From: Bacteroidetes bacterium UBA6063
GTDB lineage: Bacteria; Bacteroidota; Bacteroidia; NS11-12g; UBA9320
Length of the DNA stretch: 17,661 nucleotides
Assembly: GCA_002428905.1 (NCBI GenBank)
Contig: DIYD01000199.1
Span: 1-17,661 of the forward strand
Direction of reading: 5' to 3'
Below are positions 1 through 7,453 of this stretch, in pieces (the first letter of the stretch is position 1; each line of letters begins with the position of its first letter). The position numbers and the translations under genes are program-made. The notes beneath the pieces are model-generated. The model had not been told where the DNA came from. It searched no databases and saw only the letters and a list, made by a program, of their open reading frames with translations.

Positions 1-156
1 GGACGAATAGGTGTAGCTGGAAAGAACTTTTTTAAAATTGATCAAAAAACACCCAGTAACCCGACCATAACCAATACGATTTCCACTTCAGGCTCCAGTC
101 TTCAACTCAGCATTGGTTTCCGCTATTTTATACCCCAAGCAGAGGTTATTAATTAA
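1..156 (+). CDS. C-terminal end of a probable outer-membrane beta-barrel protein (partial)
   Basis: The first reading frame is open from the left edge to TAA at 154-156 and encodes the last 51 residues of a protein whose start lies outside the window. The tail is rich in Thr, Ser and alternating hydrophobic residues and contains LQLSIGFRYF, which looks like a final amphipathic beta-strand with aromatic residues, followed by IPQAEVIN. That pattern fits a Bacteroidota outer-membrane barrel, but 51 residues are too few to name a family. The next gene starts 12 bp downstream on the same strand, so the two may be co-transcribed. That the frame is coding is fairly safe; the barrel assignment is inference. 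Confidence 0.6.
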   Translation, partial: GRIGVAGKNFFKIDQKTPSNPTITNTISTSGSSLQLSIGFRYFIPQAEVIN

Positions 157-168
157 TCAGCATTCAAC

Positions 169-996
169 GTGAATAAACAACGCACATTAGACAAGCAGCA
201 TCTGACACGAAAAGAGAAGTGGCGCGAAATTATATTCGACGCAAATACGCCGGATGCACGCTTATTTGATGTATTGCTTTTGTGGTTTATCCTCATCAGT
301 GTATTCGTGGTCATGCTGAGCAGTGTTCCAACGGTTTACGACAATTATGGCAAGCTTCTAACCACCATCGAATGGGTCTTTACCATCGTATTCAGCGTTG
401 AGTATTTCTTACGTATCTACCTGAGCAAAAAGCCAAGTAATTATATATTCAGTTTTTGGGGCATAATTGATCTCCTGAGCACTATCCCCACCTATTTGAG
501 TATACTTATTGCCGGGCCTCAGTACTTGCTAACAATCCGAACATTACGACTACTTCGTGTTTTCCGGATCATGCGATTAACCAGCTACTCCAGAGAAGCG
601 AGGGCACTGGGCAAAGCACTGCGGGCAAGTGGTGCCAAGGTTACGGTTTTCTTTGGTTTCATTTTGATCATCGTGATCATTATGGGCACAATTATGTTCA
701 TAATCGAAGGCCCTAAAAATGGGTTCACCAGCATACCGAGGGGTATTTATTGGGCCATTGTAACAGTTACTACAGTGGGTTATGGAGATATCACACCAAA
801 CACTATTCTTGGTCAGGTGTTATCATCTACATTAATGATTCTTGGTTATGCCGTAATAACGGTGCCTACAGGAATTGTAAGTGTTGAGTATGCCGATCAA
901 AAACGCAAACGAAACATTTGCGAGCACTGTGGAACTGAGAACGAAAACGATGCAAAATTCTGCAAGGAATGTGGCAGCGATTTAAGTAGTTCATGA
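169..996 (+). CDS. Six-helix voltage-gated potassium channel with C-terminal zinc ribbon
   Basis: 275 residues. Hydrophobic segments at about 35-50, 64-85, 93-115, 158-180 and 213-240 plus an arginine-rich S4-like segment (R124, R127, R130, R133, R136) give the Kv-type ion-transport fold. The pore loop is at about 190-210 and the selectivity filter TVGYGD at 202-207 indicates potassium selectivity. After S6 a short basic linker leads to a cytoplasmic zinc ribbon with C251-x2-C254 and C265-x2-C268. The only plausible start is GTG at 169; there is no in-frame ATG before residue 49 and no Shine-Dalgarno sequence. It probably passes K+ across the inner membrane in response to voltage. Family assignment is firm. 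The zinc ribbon may be a ligand or redox sensor or an assembly element, which is inference. It overlaps the next gene by 4 bp (ATGA). Confidence 0.93.
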   Translation: MNKQRTLDKQHLTRKEKWREIIFDANTPDARLFDVLLLWFILISVFVVMLSSVPTVYDNYGKLLTTIEWVFTIVFSVEYFLRIYLSKKPSNYIFSFWGIIDLLSTIPTYLSILIAGPQYLLTIRTLRLLRVFRIMRLTSYSREARALGKALRASGAKVTVFFGFILIIVIIMGTIMFIIEGPKNGFTSIPRGIYWAIVTVTTVGYGDITPNTILGQVLSSTLMILGYAVITVPTGIVSVEYADQKRKRNICEHCGTENENDAKFCKECGSDLSSS

Positions 997-1148
997 CAGA
1001 AGAAGATTACTACATCAACGAAGACGGCCTGTTGGTTATGACCGAGAAGTTTCATCTGAAACGTGGGTATTGCTGTGGCCGAAAGTGCAAGCACTGTCCG
1101 TATAATCACGTGAATGTGCCGAGGTCGAGAAGAAACAGATCAAAGTAA
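993..1148 (+). CDS. DUF5522 cysteine-rich small protein
   Basis: 51 residues, starting with ATG at 993 inside the stop region of the channel gene (ATGA overlap) and ending at TAA 1146-1148. It reads MTEEDYYINEDGLLVMTEKF, then a cysteine cluster GYCCGRKCKHCPYNHV at about residues 25-40 (C27, C28, C32, C35) and a basic arginine-rich tail. The YCCG-x2-C-x2-CPY signature is typical of the DUF5522 family, small proteins of unknown function common in Bacteroidota; the four cysteines suggest metal binding or redox activity. The 4-bp overlap implies translational coupling to the channel. No signal peptide is visible, so it should be cytosolic. The coding call is strong because the family motif is intact; the function is unknown. 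Confidence 0.85.
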   Translation: MTEEDYYINEDGLLVMTEKFHLKRGYCCGRKCKHCPYNHVNVPRSRRNRSK

Positions 1149-1206
1149 GTTGCGTGCCTCTGGTGACCACCCAACGGTTAGCTCGTTGAATTCGTCACTA
1201 TTCTGA

Positions 1207-2643
1207 ATGAAGCTAAACCTCTCAACCATCCTTACCATTGCTTTATGGAGTGCCTTCCAATCTGCGGCAGGGCAAACATGTATAAACCGCACGCTTTATT
1301 TTCAGTCTGACGCGTATGCCATTTCAAAATCCAATGCCCTGGCACTCGATCGTATATTGTCGCAGCTTGACACGTCAAGGCTTTATTTAATTGAAATCAA
1401 TGGGCATACCGACCAGAGTCATAGCGATGAATACAACCTAAACTTGTCGCAACGAAGGATTGATGCGGTTCAACGATATATAGGTTTGAACAGGCAATAC
1501 AACAATGTCTTTCAAATCAACAACTATGGAGAAACCAAACCTATAGCTCCAGACGACCACTTAAATCGTAGAGTAGAATTATACATCACTCCCCTGGAAA
1601 CGGACAGTTCTGTACTCCTTCAAGGAAAACATGGCGTAATGTTAAAGGTTCCCTACAAGATGTTTGACAGCTGTGGGTATTGTGAATCCGGTGCTAAACT
1701 AGTTACGACAAAATCTCCTGATGGTGTACGCCAGATTGGGATTGACATGCAATGCCACAGTGTGATCAAGTGTCTTCCTATCGAAATCAACATACCGTTT
1801 TACTATTTCGACCGAGGAGGAAAAACACCCAAAATGGCCAACCCAATTCACTTCTGTGACTGCCACAAAGGACCTATCCAATTTGAAGACTCCATAGATG
1901 TATTTAATGATGATCGATTCACGGTTACATTAGACTCGGTAAATAAACAATATGTAATCTCCAATCCATGCTTTGAATACAAGGACATTAGTGTGATCTG
2001 CTGCGCCACTCCTGATCTCGATTTTGTCGAATTTGATATCACACACCTTGGTCGGGTACAGCTGTTACAAATCGTTTTTGAGCACCACGACAGTTTATTT
2101 AGCATCAGAGCCGGAGAAGTCGTAAGGCGACCTGCCTGCGATGAGGTTAGTGCCCTTGCCGACATTAATGGTGAACTCATGTTTGCACGTTGTGATTTCG
2201 ATAAACTGCAGCTTCTATACTTCTATGTTGTTTCGGACACCACAAAACCAAGGAGGTATTCTAAAGCATGTAAACTGCCGGATGTACCAATTCATAGAGT
2301 CTATACCGTAAACGAATACCTTTTTAGCCTAATCGGAGATGAAAAAATACGGGTTAAAATACCGTGGTTGATGAAGGTAGATAGTTTACAGGTCTACTAC
2401 AAAAATCTGGATTACTTCCTGACACCACCGCCTATGAACCAACGTAAAACTTCTTACACTAAAAGCAAGCTTAAGTCTCGACTGGTTTTTCGACACAACG
2501 GCGAATGGTATGCCATTTCCAGGAAATCAATCAAAGCCATAAAGGGTAAAGATGGGCAACCGGATCAACTGAAGATAAGGTACAACTTCAAAAGAAAGGC
2601 AAAAAAACTAAGGCGTAGAGTTAATCAAATCGAATCGCTTTAA
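1207..2643 (+). CDS. Secreted OmpA-domain protein with long unrecognised cysteine-rich C-terminal region
   Basis: 478 residues. A signal peptide (about 1-22, cleavage near AAG-Q) is followed directly by an OmpA/MotB-type peptidoglycan-binding domain at about 28-128, with GHTD at 66-69, NLSQRR at 79-84 and NRRVEL from 120. This domain normally holds the protein to diaminopimelate in the peptidoglycan. Usually it sits at the C-terminus of a barrel or lipoprotein; here it is N-terminal. The remaining ~350 residues match no family I recognise. They contain many cysteines (C156/C159, C183/C189, C217/C219, C255, C265/C266, C311, C329, C355), suggesting disulfides in the periplasm or at the surface, and the protein ends in a very basic tail. 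The ATG at 1207 is chosen because it precedes the signal peptide. The 3' end overlaps the convergent FtsX permease gene by 23 bp. Confidence 0.85.
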   Translation: MKLNLSTILTIALWSAFQSAAGQTCINRTLYFQSDAYAISKSNALALDRILSQLDTSRLYLIEINGHTDQSHSDEYNLNLSQRRIDAVQRYIGLNRQYNNVFQINNYGETKPIAPDDHLNRRVELYITPLETDSSVLLQGKHGVMLKVPYKMFDSCGYCESGAKLVTTKSPDGVRQIGIDMQCHSVIKCLPIEINIPFYYFDRGGKTPKMANPIHFCDCHKGPIQFEDSIDVFNDDRFTVTLDSVNKQYVISNPCFEYKDISVICCATPDLDFVEFDITHLGRVQLLQIVFEHHDSLFSIRAGEVVRRPACDEVSALADINGELMFARCDFDKLQLLYFYVVSDTTKPRRYSKACKLPDVPIHRVYTVNEYLFSLIGDEKIRVKIPWLMKVDSLQVYYKNLDYFLTPPPMNQRKTSYTKSKLKSRLVFRHNGEWYAISRKSIKAIKGKDGQPDQLKIRYNFKRKAKKLRRRVNQIESL

Positions 2644-3841
2644 CGGGAGAAATCAAGCGTACCATTAACCCCGGAATAAGCATAACCAGAGTGCTCAGTA
2701 CAAGTGTACCAATATTGAGGTACAGGATGGCCTCCAGAGATATTTCAACCGGAACCGTGGCCATGTAATACGTTTCTTCAGGCAACGTAAAGAGTCCGGT
2801 TTTTACCTGTAGATAACCTAGCCCCAGGCCAACAACATTACCAATGATGAGTCCAGGTATCACCATGGACAACCCCTTAATCAAAAAGACCTTGACCACC
2901 TGCCAGTTATTCGCACCAAGTCCTTTCAAAACACCAATCATCTGGGTTCGATCTACGATCAAAATGAGAAAGGCCGTAATGAGGTTGACTGCCGAAACTA
3001 TCGTCATTAAAACTATGATTATCAAAGCATTAGAATCTACGATGTTCAACCATTTAAAGATCACGCTGTGCTTTGATTCGATGTTTTCCGCACGCAGCTT
3101 AATCCCGATTTCGCCATCCAGCCACTCCGTCATTTCCTCCAGATTAGCCAAATCATTCAGGGTCACCTCAAAGCCACTGACCAGGCTATAATCCGTCGTG
3201 TAAATTCGTTGGATTACTCGAATGTCTGTGAAACAAATAGTCTTATCGAATTCGCCCAAACCCGTATTGAAAATCCCCACCAGGTGCATTTGTCTTCGCC
3301 GCACCTTTGTATCCTGAATGAAGAATACTTCAATGTATTGTCCTGTATCTAACCCCAGCGTTTGTGCTACTTTTTGCGACAAAATAAACTCGTATGTATC
3401 TGTGCTGTCGTTCAGGCTGGGAAGACGTCCTTTTTTCAGGTTTCCCTCAATGAAACCCCAGTCATAATTAGCCGGAACTCCTTTGAACACCATCCCTTCA
3501 ATTTCTTTCTGCGTATTCAGAATTCCAGCCTTAAGGCAAAAGGGAGATACTGTTTTGATATTGTCGTGATTCCGAACCGTCGTGAGAAAGGGCTGATCAG
3601 CCTCAATAAGTGTGAGCTCTCGGCTCTGATTCAAATCCAGGTTACGGATGTGGATATGCCCATCAAATCCCACCACCTTCTGCCGTATTTCGTTTTGAAA
3701 CCCTTTAACGATACCGACGGCCAAAAGCATTACAGCTAAACTGAGCCCTACTCCTGCTATGGCCAACCGTATGATTAGTCGAGTGAACGACTTCCCCGAT
3801 TTGGTGGCTATCTTTTTTCCAACGAAATAGCTAAAATCCAT
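2621..3841 (-). CDS. FtsX/LolC-E-like ABC transporter permease
   Basis: 406 residues. One N-terminal membrane helix (about 22-46), a large periplasmic MacB-like core (about 47-265) and three C-terminal helices (about 272-297, 316-345, 370-393) give the 1+3 topology of FtsX/LolC/LolE permeases. RTQMIGVLKGLGA at 298-310 is the FtsX-domain signature, and the C-terminus SPVKAIRFD is typical of Bacteroidota members. Such permeases pair with a LolD-type ATPase to extract lipoproteins from the inner membrane; no ATPase gene is in the window, so the partner must be encoded elsewhere. Annotation as lolC or lolE by homology would be reasonable, but substrate identity is inference. The gene starts 40 bp from the divergent NamZ lipoprotein gene and converges with the OmpA-domain gene, with a 23-bp coding overlap. 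Confidence 0.9.
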   Translation of the reverse strand: MDFSYFVGKKIATKSGKSFTRLIIRLAIAGVGLSLAVMLLAVGIVKGFQNEIRQKVVGFDGHIHIRNLDLNQSRELTLIEADQPFLTTVRNHDNIKTVSPFCLKAGILNTQKEIEGMVFKGVPANYDWGFIEGNLKKGRLPSLNDSTDTYEFILSQKVAQTLGLDTGQYIEVFFIQDTKVRRRQMHLVGIFNTGLGEFDKTICFTDIRVIQRIYTTDYSLVSGFEVTLNDLANLEEMTEWLDGEIGIKLRAENIESKHSVIFKWLNIVDSNALIIIVLMTIVSAVNLITAFLILIVDRTQMIGVLKGLGANNWQVVKVFLIKGLSMVIPGLIIGNVVGLGLGYLQVKTGLFTLPEETYYMATVPVEISLEAILYLNIGTLVLSTLVMLIPGLMVRLISPVKAIRFD

Positions 3842-3881
3842 AATTTCGAGGCGAATTCAACCTCAGTTAACAAATTCAAAA

Positions 3882-5099
3882 ATGCATAAATTTGGCTTCA
3901 TAGCTTCCATATTTCTACTGATTAATTTTTCGGCTTGCGGTAATGTCAGAGATTCAAGTGTTTCTGCTACCGAAACCGAAGCTAAGGTGTTATCACCGAT
4001 TGAAGTCGGAGCTGCGCAACTGAGCGATTACCTTCCGTTATTAAAGGGAAAACGCGTTGCCATGATGGTTAATCAAACCAGCACCATCGGTCAAACTCAT
4101 GTAGTTGACACCTTATTGCAATGGGGTGTAAACATCGTTAAAATCTTTGCTCCTGAACACGGTTTTCGGGGCGATCATAGTGCCGGCGCTCATGTAAGCA
4201 GTACAGTGGATGAAAAAACAGGAATTGCAATCGCATCACTGTATGGTAAGTCCAGAAAACCAGGTGCAGAAATGTTGAAGGGTATTGATGTGATCATCTT
4301 TGATATTCAGGATGTAGGTGTGCGATTCTACACCTATATTTCAAGCATGCACTACCTCATGGAAGCCTGTTCGGAGCACAACATCGAAATGATGGTTCTG
4401 GACCGGCCCAATCCAAATGGTCACTATGTAGATGGTCCTGTACTCGATATAAAATACAAGTCGTTTATTGGTATGCATCCTGTTCCTTTGGTACACGGAA
4501 TGACCGTTGGTGAGTTCGCCACCATGATCAATGGAGAGAATTGGCTGAGCAACCAAAAACCTTGTCAACTCACCGTAATAAAATGTAAAAATTACAGTCA
4601 CGATTCACTGTATAAATTGCCGATTCGCCCCTCTCCCAACCTACCAACCATGGCGTCGATTTACCTTTATCCTTCGCTTGGTCTGTTTGAAGGGACAAAT
4701 GTGAGCATTGGCAGAGGAACAGATTTGCCGTTTGAATCCGTCGGGAGACCGCATCAAAAAGAAGGCAGTTATTCCTTTGTACCAAGATCAATTCCAGGTG
4801 TTGCTGACAACCCTAAACACCTCGGCGACACCTGTAATGGCATGGTGTTGACGCAGTTTGCCAATACCTATATTCTGAACGAAAAGCGGATTTACCTAGA
4901 GTGGTTGAAGCTATTTTACAAGACCAACAAAACCAACCAAAACGGCGCATATTTCAAAGGGTTCTTCACCAAACTGGCCGGAACTACCGAATTGCAACGT
5001 CAAATTGAAGCAGATGTTCCTACGGCTGAAATCTATGCGAGCTGGGAAGAAGACCTGGTTAAATTCAAAAAAATGCGAGCTAAATACGTGTTATATTAG
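3882..5099 (+). CDS. namZ: NamZ-type exo-beta-N-acetylmuramidase lipoprotein (DUF1343, GH171)
   Basis: 405 residues. A lipoprotein-type signal ends NFSAC with lipidation at C19, so the enzyme should be membrane-anchored, in the periplasm or at the surface. The rest is a full-length DUF1343 domain, the family founding glycoside hydrolase family 171, which releases terminal N-acetylmuramic acid from peptidoglycan fragments during cell-wall recycling. Family hallmarks are FAPEHGFRG (89-97, with E92-H93), DIQDVGVRFYTYISSM (141-156), LDRPNPNG (173-180), GMTVGEF (206-212) and FEGTNVSIGRGTD (269-281). The EHG segment is the likely active-site region. Porin-like or T9SS genes follow 52 bp downstream and may share its transcript. 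The promoter must lie in, or overlap, the short 40-bp divergent gap with the permease gene; no convincing -7 element is seen there. The family call is secure; exact substrate is by homology. Confidence 0.92.
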   Translation: MHKFGFIASIFLLINFSACGNVRDSSVSATETEAKVLSPIEVGAAQLSDYLPLLKGKRVAMMVNQTSTIGQTHVVDTLLQWGVNIVKIFAPEHGFRGDHSAGAHVSSTVDEKTGIAIASLYGKSRKPGAEMLKGIDVIIFDIQDVGVRFYTYISSMHYLMEACSEHNIEMMVLDRPNPNGHYVDGPVLDIKYKSFIGMHPVPLVHGMTVGEFATMINGENWLSNQKPCQLTVIKCKNYSHDSLYKLPIRPSPNLPTMASIYLYPSLGLFEGTNVSIGRGTDLPFESVGRPHQKEGSYSFVPRSIPGVADNPKHLGDTCNGMVLTQFANTYILNEKRIYLEWLKLFYKTNKTNQNGAYFKGFFTKLAGTTELQRQIEADVPTAEIYASWEEDLVKFKKMRAKYVLY

Positions 5100-5151
5100 C
5101 CGGAAAATAAATTGTATTGTTCAGCGTTAGCTTCATCGTAAGACCTTATTA

Positions 5152-6210
5152 ATGCGGAGATTAGTTTTAGTAGTTTTAGTCGCAATTTCATGTCAGACTG
5201 CATTTGCACAGTTAGGTGGAAGTTACTCTTTTGCTTTTGTAAACATTGACCCTACAGCGCGCACCTCGTCGCTTGGATCAAGTACAATGGCCGACTTCAA
5301 GAAAGACATCGGTGTAGCCTATCACAACCCGGCCGGACTAAACGCTTCAATGCACAATCATGCGGTGCTTTCCTATAACAACTATCTTACAGATATCAAC
5401 AGCGGTTTTGCGGCTTACGTATATCATTTCGATTCAATAGGTACGGTTAGCGGATCGATCACGTATACGGATTACGGTCACTTCGACGAAACCGATGTAA
5501 CGGGTAAGGTCATTGGTCAGTTTTGGGCTCAGGACTACGTATTTCAATTGGGGTATGGCAACATTTGGAAACGTGATAATCGATTTACGTACGGAACCAA
5601 TGTGAAATTCCTATACTCCGTGTATGAAAAATATGTAGCCACAGCGTTTGCGGTGGATTTTGCCGGAGCATATCACGATACGGCCAATAAATTTCACGCT
5701 TCCTTAATGCTGAGAAATCTTGGGATTAATGCCATTCCGTATCAAGACGAGTTTGTGGATTTGCCTCTAGACTTACAACTTGGGTTTTCTAAGAAACTAA
5801 AACACAACCCACTTAAAATGACGGTGTTAATGCACAATCTTCAACAGTTCGATATTAGCTATGTAAACGTTAATACACGGAACAAAAACATCGACCTGGA
5901 AACCGGCGAAGTTCGGAATGAAGAAGTTCCGTTCGGAGATAAGGTAATGAGACATATTAACTTTGGTGCTGAATTGGTGTTTTCTGAAAACTTTCAGCTC
6001 CGTGGTGGTTATAACCACATGCGACGAAAAGAACTCGCTCCCGAAAATGTTAAGGGCGCCGCTGGATTCTCGTGGGGAGTGGGACTCGGTATAAAAAAGT
6101 TCACATTGGACTATTCCATGGTAACCTACTTTCCTGGAGTAAATGTGAGTTATTTCACCGTTTCCAAAAATTTAAACGATTTCCAACGTAAACGTCCGGT
6201 TAACTACTAA
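5152..6210 (+). CDS. porQ: Type IX secretion system protein PorQ
   Basis: 352 residues with a signal peptide cleaved near AFA-Q (residue 19). The mature N-terminus carries the PorQ/PorV-like barrel signature: FAFVNIDPTARTSSLGSS (28-45), then a D-x-G-VAYHNPAGL segment (about 52-64). The remainder has alternating strands with aromatic residues, as in an outer-membrane beta-barrel, and the length is normal for the family. PorQ is an outer-membrane component of the T9SS attachment complex that, with PorU, PorV and PorZ, removes the C-terminal signal of cargo and attaches it to the surface lipopolysaccharide (known from Porphyromonas gingivalis). No other T9SS gene is in the window. It forms an operon with the next gene, which starts 3 bp after its stop. 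Confidence 0.88.
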   Translation: MRRLVLVVLVAISCQTAFAQLGGSYSFAFVNIDPTARTSSLGSSTMADFKKDIGVAYHNPAGLNASMHNHAVLSYNNYLTDINSGFAAYVYHFDSIGTVSGSITYTDYGHFDETDVTGKVIGQFWAQDYVFQLGYGNIWKRDNRFTYGTNVKFLYSVYEKYVATAFAVDFAGAYHDTANKFHASLMLRNLGINAIPYQDEFVDLPLDLQLGFSKKLKHNPLKMTVLMHNLQQFDISYVNVNTRNKNIDLETGEVRNEEVPFGDKVMRHINFGAELVFSENFQLRGGYNHMRRKELAPENVKGAAGFSWGVGLGIKKFTLDYSMVTYFPGVNVSYFTVSKNLNDFQRKRPVNY

Positions 6211-6213
6211 TCA

Positions 6214-6591
6214 ATGAAGTATCTCGTACTCGCATTTACGCTTATGTTTATGCATTCACCTGTTACTCAGGCTGAAGATGTACGTCAATCGAATGATGAA
6301 TTACGCATAAATCTGGATTCATTGCAGGCGAACATGGCTAGAACCGACTCCTTATTGCAGATTTTAGAAGAGAAGCAAGAGGAATTGATGCAAAAACAGC
6401 AGGACGAGATGTTGGAAAAGAGCCTGGAACAAAACCAGCTAAATTTAGAGCGCTTTCTTGCAGATCAACAAGCGCGTAAGAAGGAGAGCAACCGTCGTCT
6501 TGTGTATAGAGGTGGAATTCTGGTCATTTCACTTATCGTACTCATCGTATCTCAGGTACAACGCCGTCGCAAAGGCAAATCTAAGGTATAA
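6214..6591 (+). CDS. Small secreted coiled-coil protein with C-terminal membrane anchor
   Basis: 125 residues. A signal peptide (about 1-20, ending TQA) is followed by a strongly charged helical region at about 22-92 with heptad-like Leu spacing and many Glu, Gln and Lys residues, which predicts a coiled coil. A hydrophobic helix spans about 98-113, and the protein ends in the basic tail RRRKGKSKV. The expected topology is a coiled coil outside the inner membrane with the basic tail in the cytoplasm. I do not recognise a family. It starts 3 bp after porQ, which makes co-transcription near certain and suggests, without proving, a role linked to the envelope or T9SS. The ORF has a clear start, signal and anchor, so it is very likely real. 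Confidence 0.75.
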   Translation: MKYLVLAFTLMFMHSPVTQAEDVRQSNDELRINLDSLQANMARTDSLLQILEEKQEELMQKQQDEMLEKSLEQNQLNLERFLADQQARKKESNRRLVYRGGILVISLIVLIVSQVQRRRKGKSKV

Positions 6592-6673
6592 CCTTACGCC
6601 TACCAACATCTTCATTTCCAACCGATTAAACCAAAAACCAAACCACAATAGAAAATAACTGACGTTACGGTTG

Positions 6674-6688
6674 TAACACATGGTGTTA
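6674..6688. promoter_or_regulatory. Inverted repeat TAACAC-N3-GTGTTA, possible operator
   Basis: A perfect 6-bp inverted repeat with a 3-bp spacer lies 50 bp before the start of the SRPBCC gene, and an adjoining hairpin GTTAC-GGTT-GTAAC occupies 6664-6677. The size and symmetry resemble a repressor-binding site or a small structured leader. No convincing TAnnTTTG promoter element was found next to it, so its role is inference. Confidence 0.25.
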
Positions 6689-6738
6689 ATGTGCATCCAA
6701 GTATTTGAACATGGCAAAAAGCCGCAAATGCAGAAAAA

Positions 6739-7224
6739 ATGAAAACACGAAACACATTAGAGATCAAAAAGAACAGTTTGTTGGCCTGGGATGTATTGGG
6801 CAATCAATTTGGGAACATTGAAGAGTGGGCCAGTATTATTAGTCAATCCAATGCTTTTGGAGCGTCCAACTTCACCGGGGCTCTTTTTTCTGAACGCACT
6901 GTATTAGGCAAAAACGGAGAAAGCGTCCACAGTTTAACTGATTACAACACCGACGACATGTCATTGGCCTATAAGGTAACCAGTGGTGCTCCACCATTTG
7001 CCCAAAACATCGGCGCAGAATGGAAAGTTTCCCCTGTAGGTGATGAAAGTTGTGAGGTGAGTGTTGAATTACACGTAGACTTCAAGCCTGGAATTCCACA
7101 AGAAAAACAAAATGAAGCACAACAATTCTTATCCATGTCGGGTGAGCAGATCCTCGAAGAGTTGAAGCATTATGTTGAAACCGGAAAGCAACATCCACGC
7201 AAAGTAGCATCCATGAAGACCTAA
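6739..7224 (+). CDS. SRPBCC-family (START/polyketide-cyclase-like) protein
   Basis: 161 residues with no signal peptide, so cytosolic. The N-terminal pattern AWDVLGNQFGNIEEWASII (16-34), a Gly-rich Arg/Glu strand region and the C-terminal long amphipathic helix (about 120-148) match the helix-grip fold of the SRPBCC superfamily. Members bind hydrophobic ligands in a cavity or act as cyclases or dehydratases; no catalytic residues can be assigned here. The ATG at 6739 is preferred because the N-terminal strand of the domain starts immediately. It stands alone: 147 bp separate it from the upstream small membrane-protein gene and a repeat-bearing gap follows. The superfamily call is good; substrate and role are unknown. 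Confidence 0.75.
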   Translation: MKTRNTLEIKKNSLLAWDVLGNQFGNIEEWASIISQSNAFGASNFTGALFSERTVLGKNGESVHSLTDYNTDDMSLAYKVTSGAPPFAQNIGAEWKVSPVGDESCEVSVELHVDFKPGIPQEKQNEAQQFLSMSGEQILEELKHYVETGKQHPRKVASMKT

Positions 7225-7283
7225 CCGAAAGGTAATTTGAAACACTAAGGGCGTTGTGCAATGCAAGGCCTTTATCCATTAGA

Positions 7284-7307
7284 CAATGTACCAATGTAGC
7301 AATTTAA
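7284..7307 (+). repeat. Tandem array of the octamer CAATNTNN (3 units)
   Basis: Three contiguous 8-bp units, CAATGTAC, CAATGTAG and CAATTTAA, lie in the gap between the SRPBCC and DUF2200 genes. A matching three-unit array follows the DUF2200 stop codon at 7829-7852. The first four bases are invariant and position 6 is always T in this array. Origin and function are unknown. Confidence 0.75.
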
Positions 7308-7333
7308 CTGAAGTGATTTGGACATGCTATGCT

Positions 7334-7384
7334 TGTCATCTCGAGTGATTTCGAGCACAGCGAGAAATTGTATCGAGAGACGAT
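7334..7384 (+). repeat. Interspersed imperfect-palindrome repeat, copy A
   Basis: This segment starts TGTCATCTCGAGT (7334-7346) and ends GTATCGAGA plus GACGAT (7370-7384). CTCGA and ATTTC on the left pair with GAAAT and TCGAG on the right, giving an imperfect hairpin of about 45 nt. On the opposite strand its two ends reappear, in the same order, at 11492-11555 (ACTCGAGATGACA against ACTCAAGGTGACA, and an identical TCTCGATAC). It resembles short REP-like intergenic repeats that I recall as common in Flavobacteriales-type genomes; copy number here cannot be judged from one window. Confidence 0.6.
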
Positions 7385-7440
7385 AAGCTTACCTGCTATT
7401 TGCATGTCGCTCAATGATATCAGTTGCAGGGTACAAACCG

Positions 7441-7448
7441 TATATTTG
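7441..7448 (+). promoter_or_regulatory. Candidate -7 element TATATTTG before the DUF2200 gene
   Basis: The sequence matches the Bacteroidota -7 consensus TAnnTTTG exactly. A TTG at 7424-7426 lies 14 bp upstream, which is shorter than the usual -33 spacing. Only 5 bp separate the box from the ATG, so transcription would begin close to the start codon and give an almost leaderless mRNA. It could be chance in an AT-rich stretch. Confidence 0.3.
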
Positions 7449-7453
7449 TTGGT

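Noticed and set aside
3842..3881. Promoter in the 40-bp divergent gap between the FtsX permease and NamZ genes
   Set aside because: Searched for TAnnTTTG on both strands; the only similar string (TAAATTTG near 3888) lies inside the NamZ coding region and would start after its ATG.
5160..5182. Direct repeat TTAGTTTTAG/GTAGTTTTAG at the start of porQ
   Set aside because: It comes from leucine and valine codons of the signal peptide and does not need a separate explanation.
6711..6820. Small out-of-frame ORF starting at ATG 6711
   Set aside because: It runs across the SRPBCC start in another frame, is about 36 codons and very basic, with no family signature. The SRPBCC frame has the coherent domain.
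7240..7276. Possible terminator AAGGGC...GGCCTT after the SRPBCC gene
   Set aside because: The stem is bulged and no T-run follows, so it is not called a terminator.
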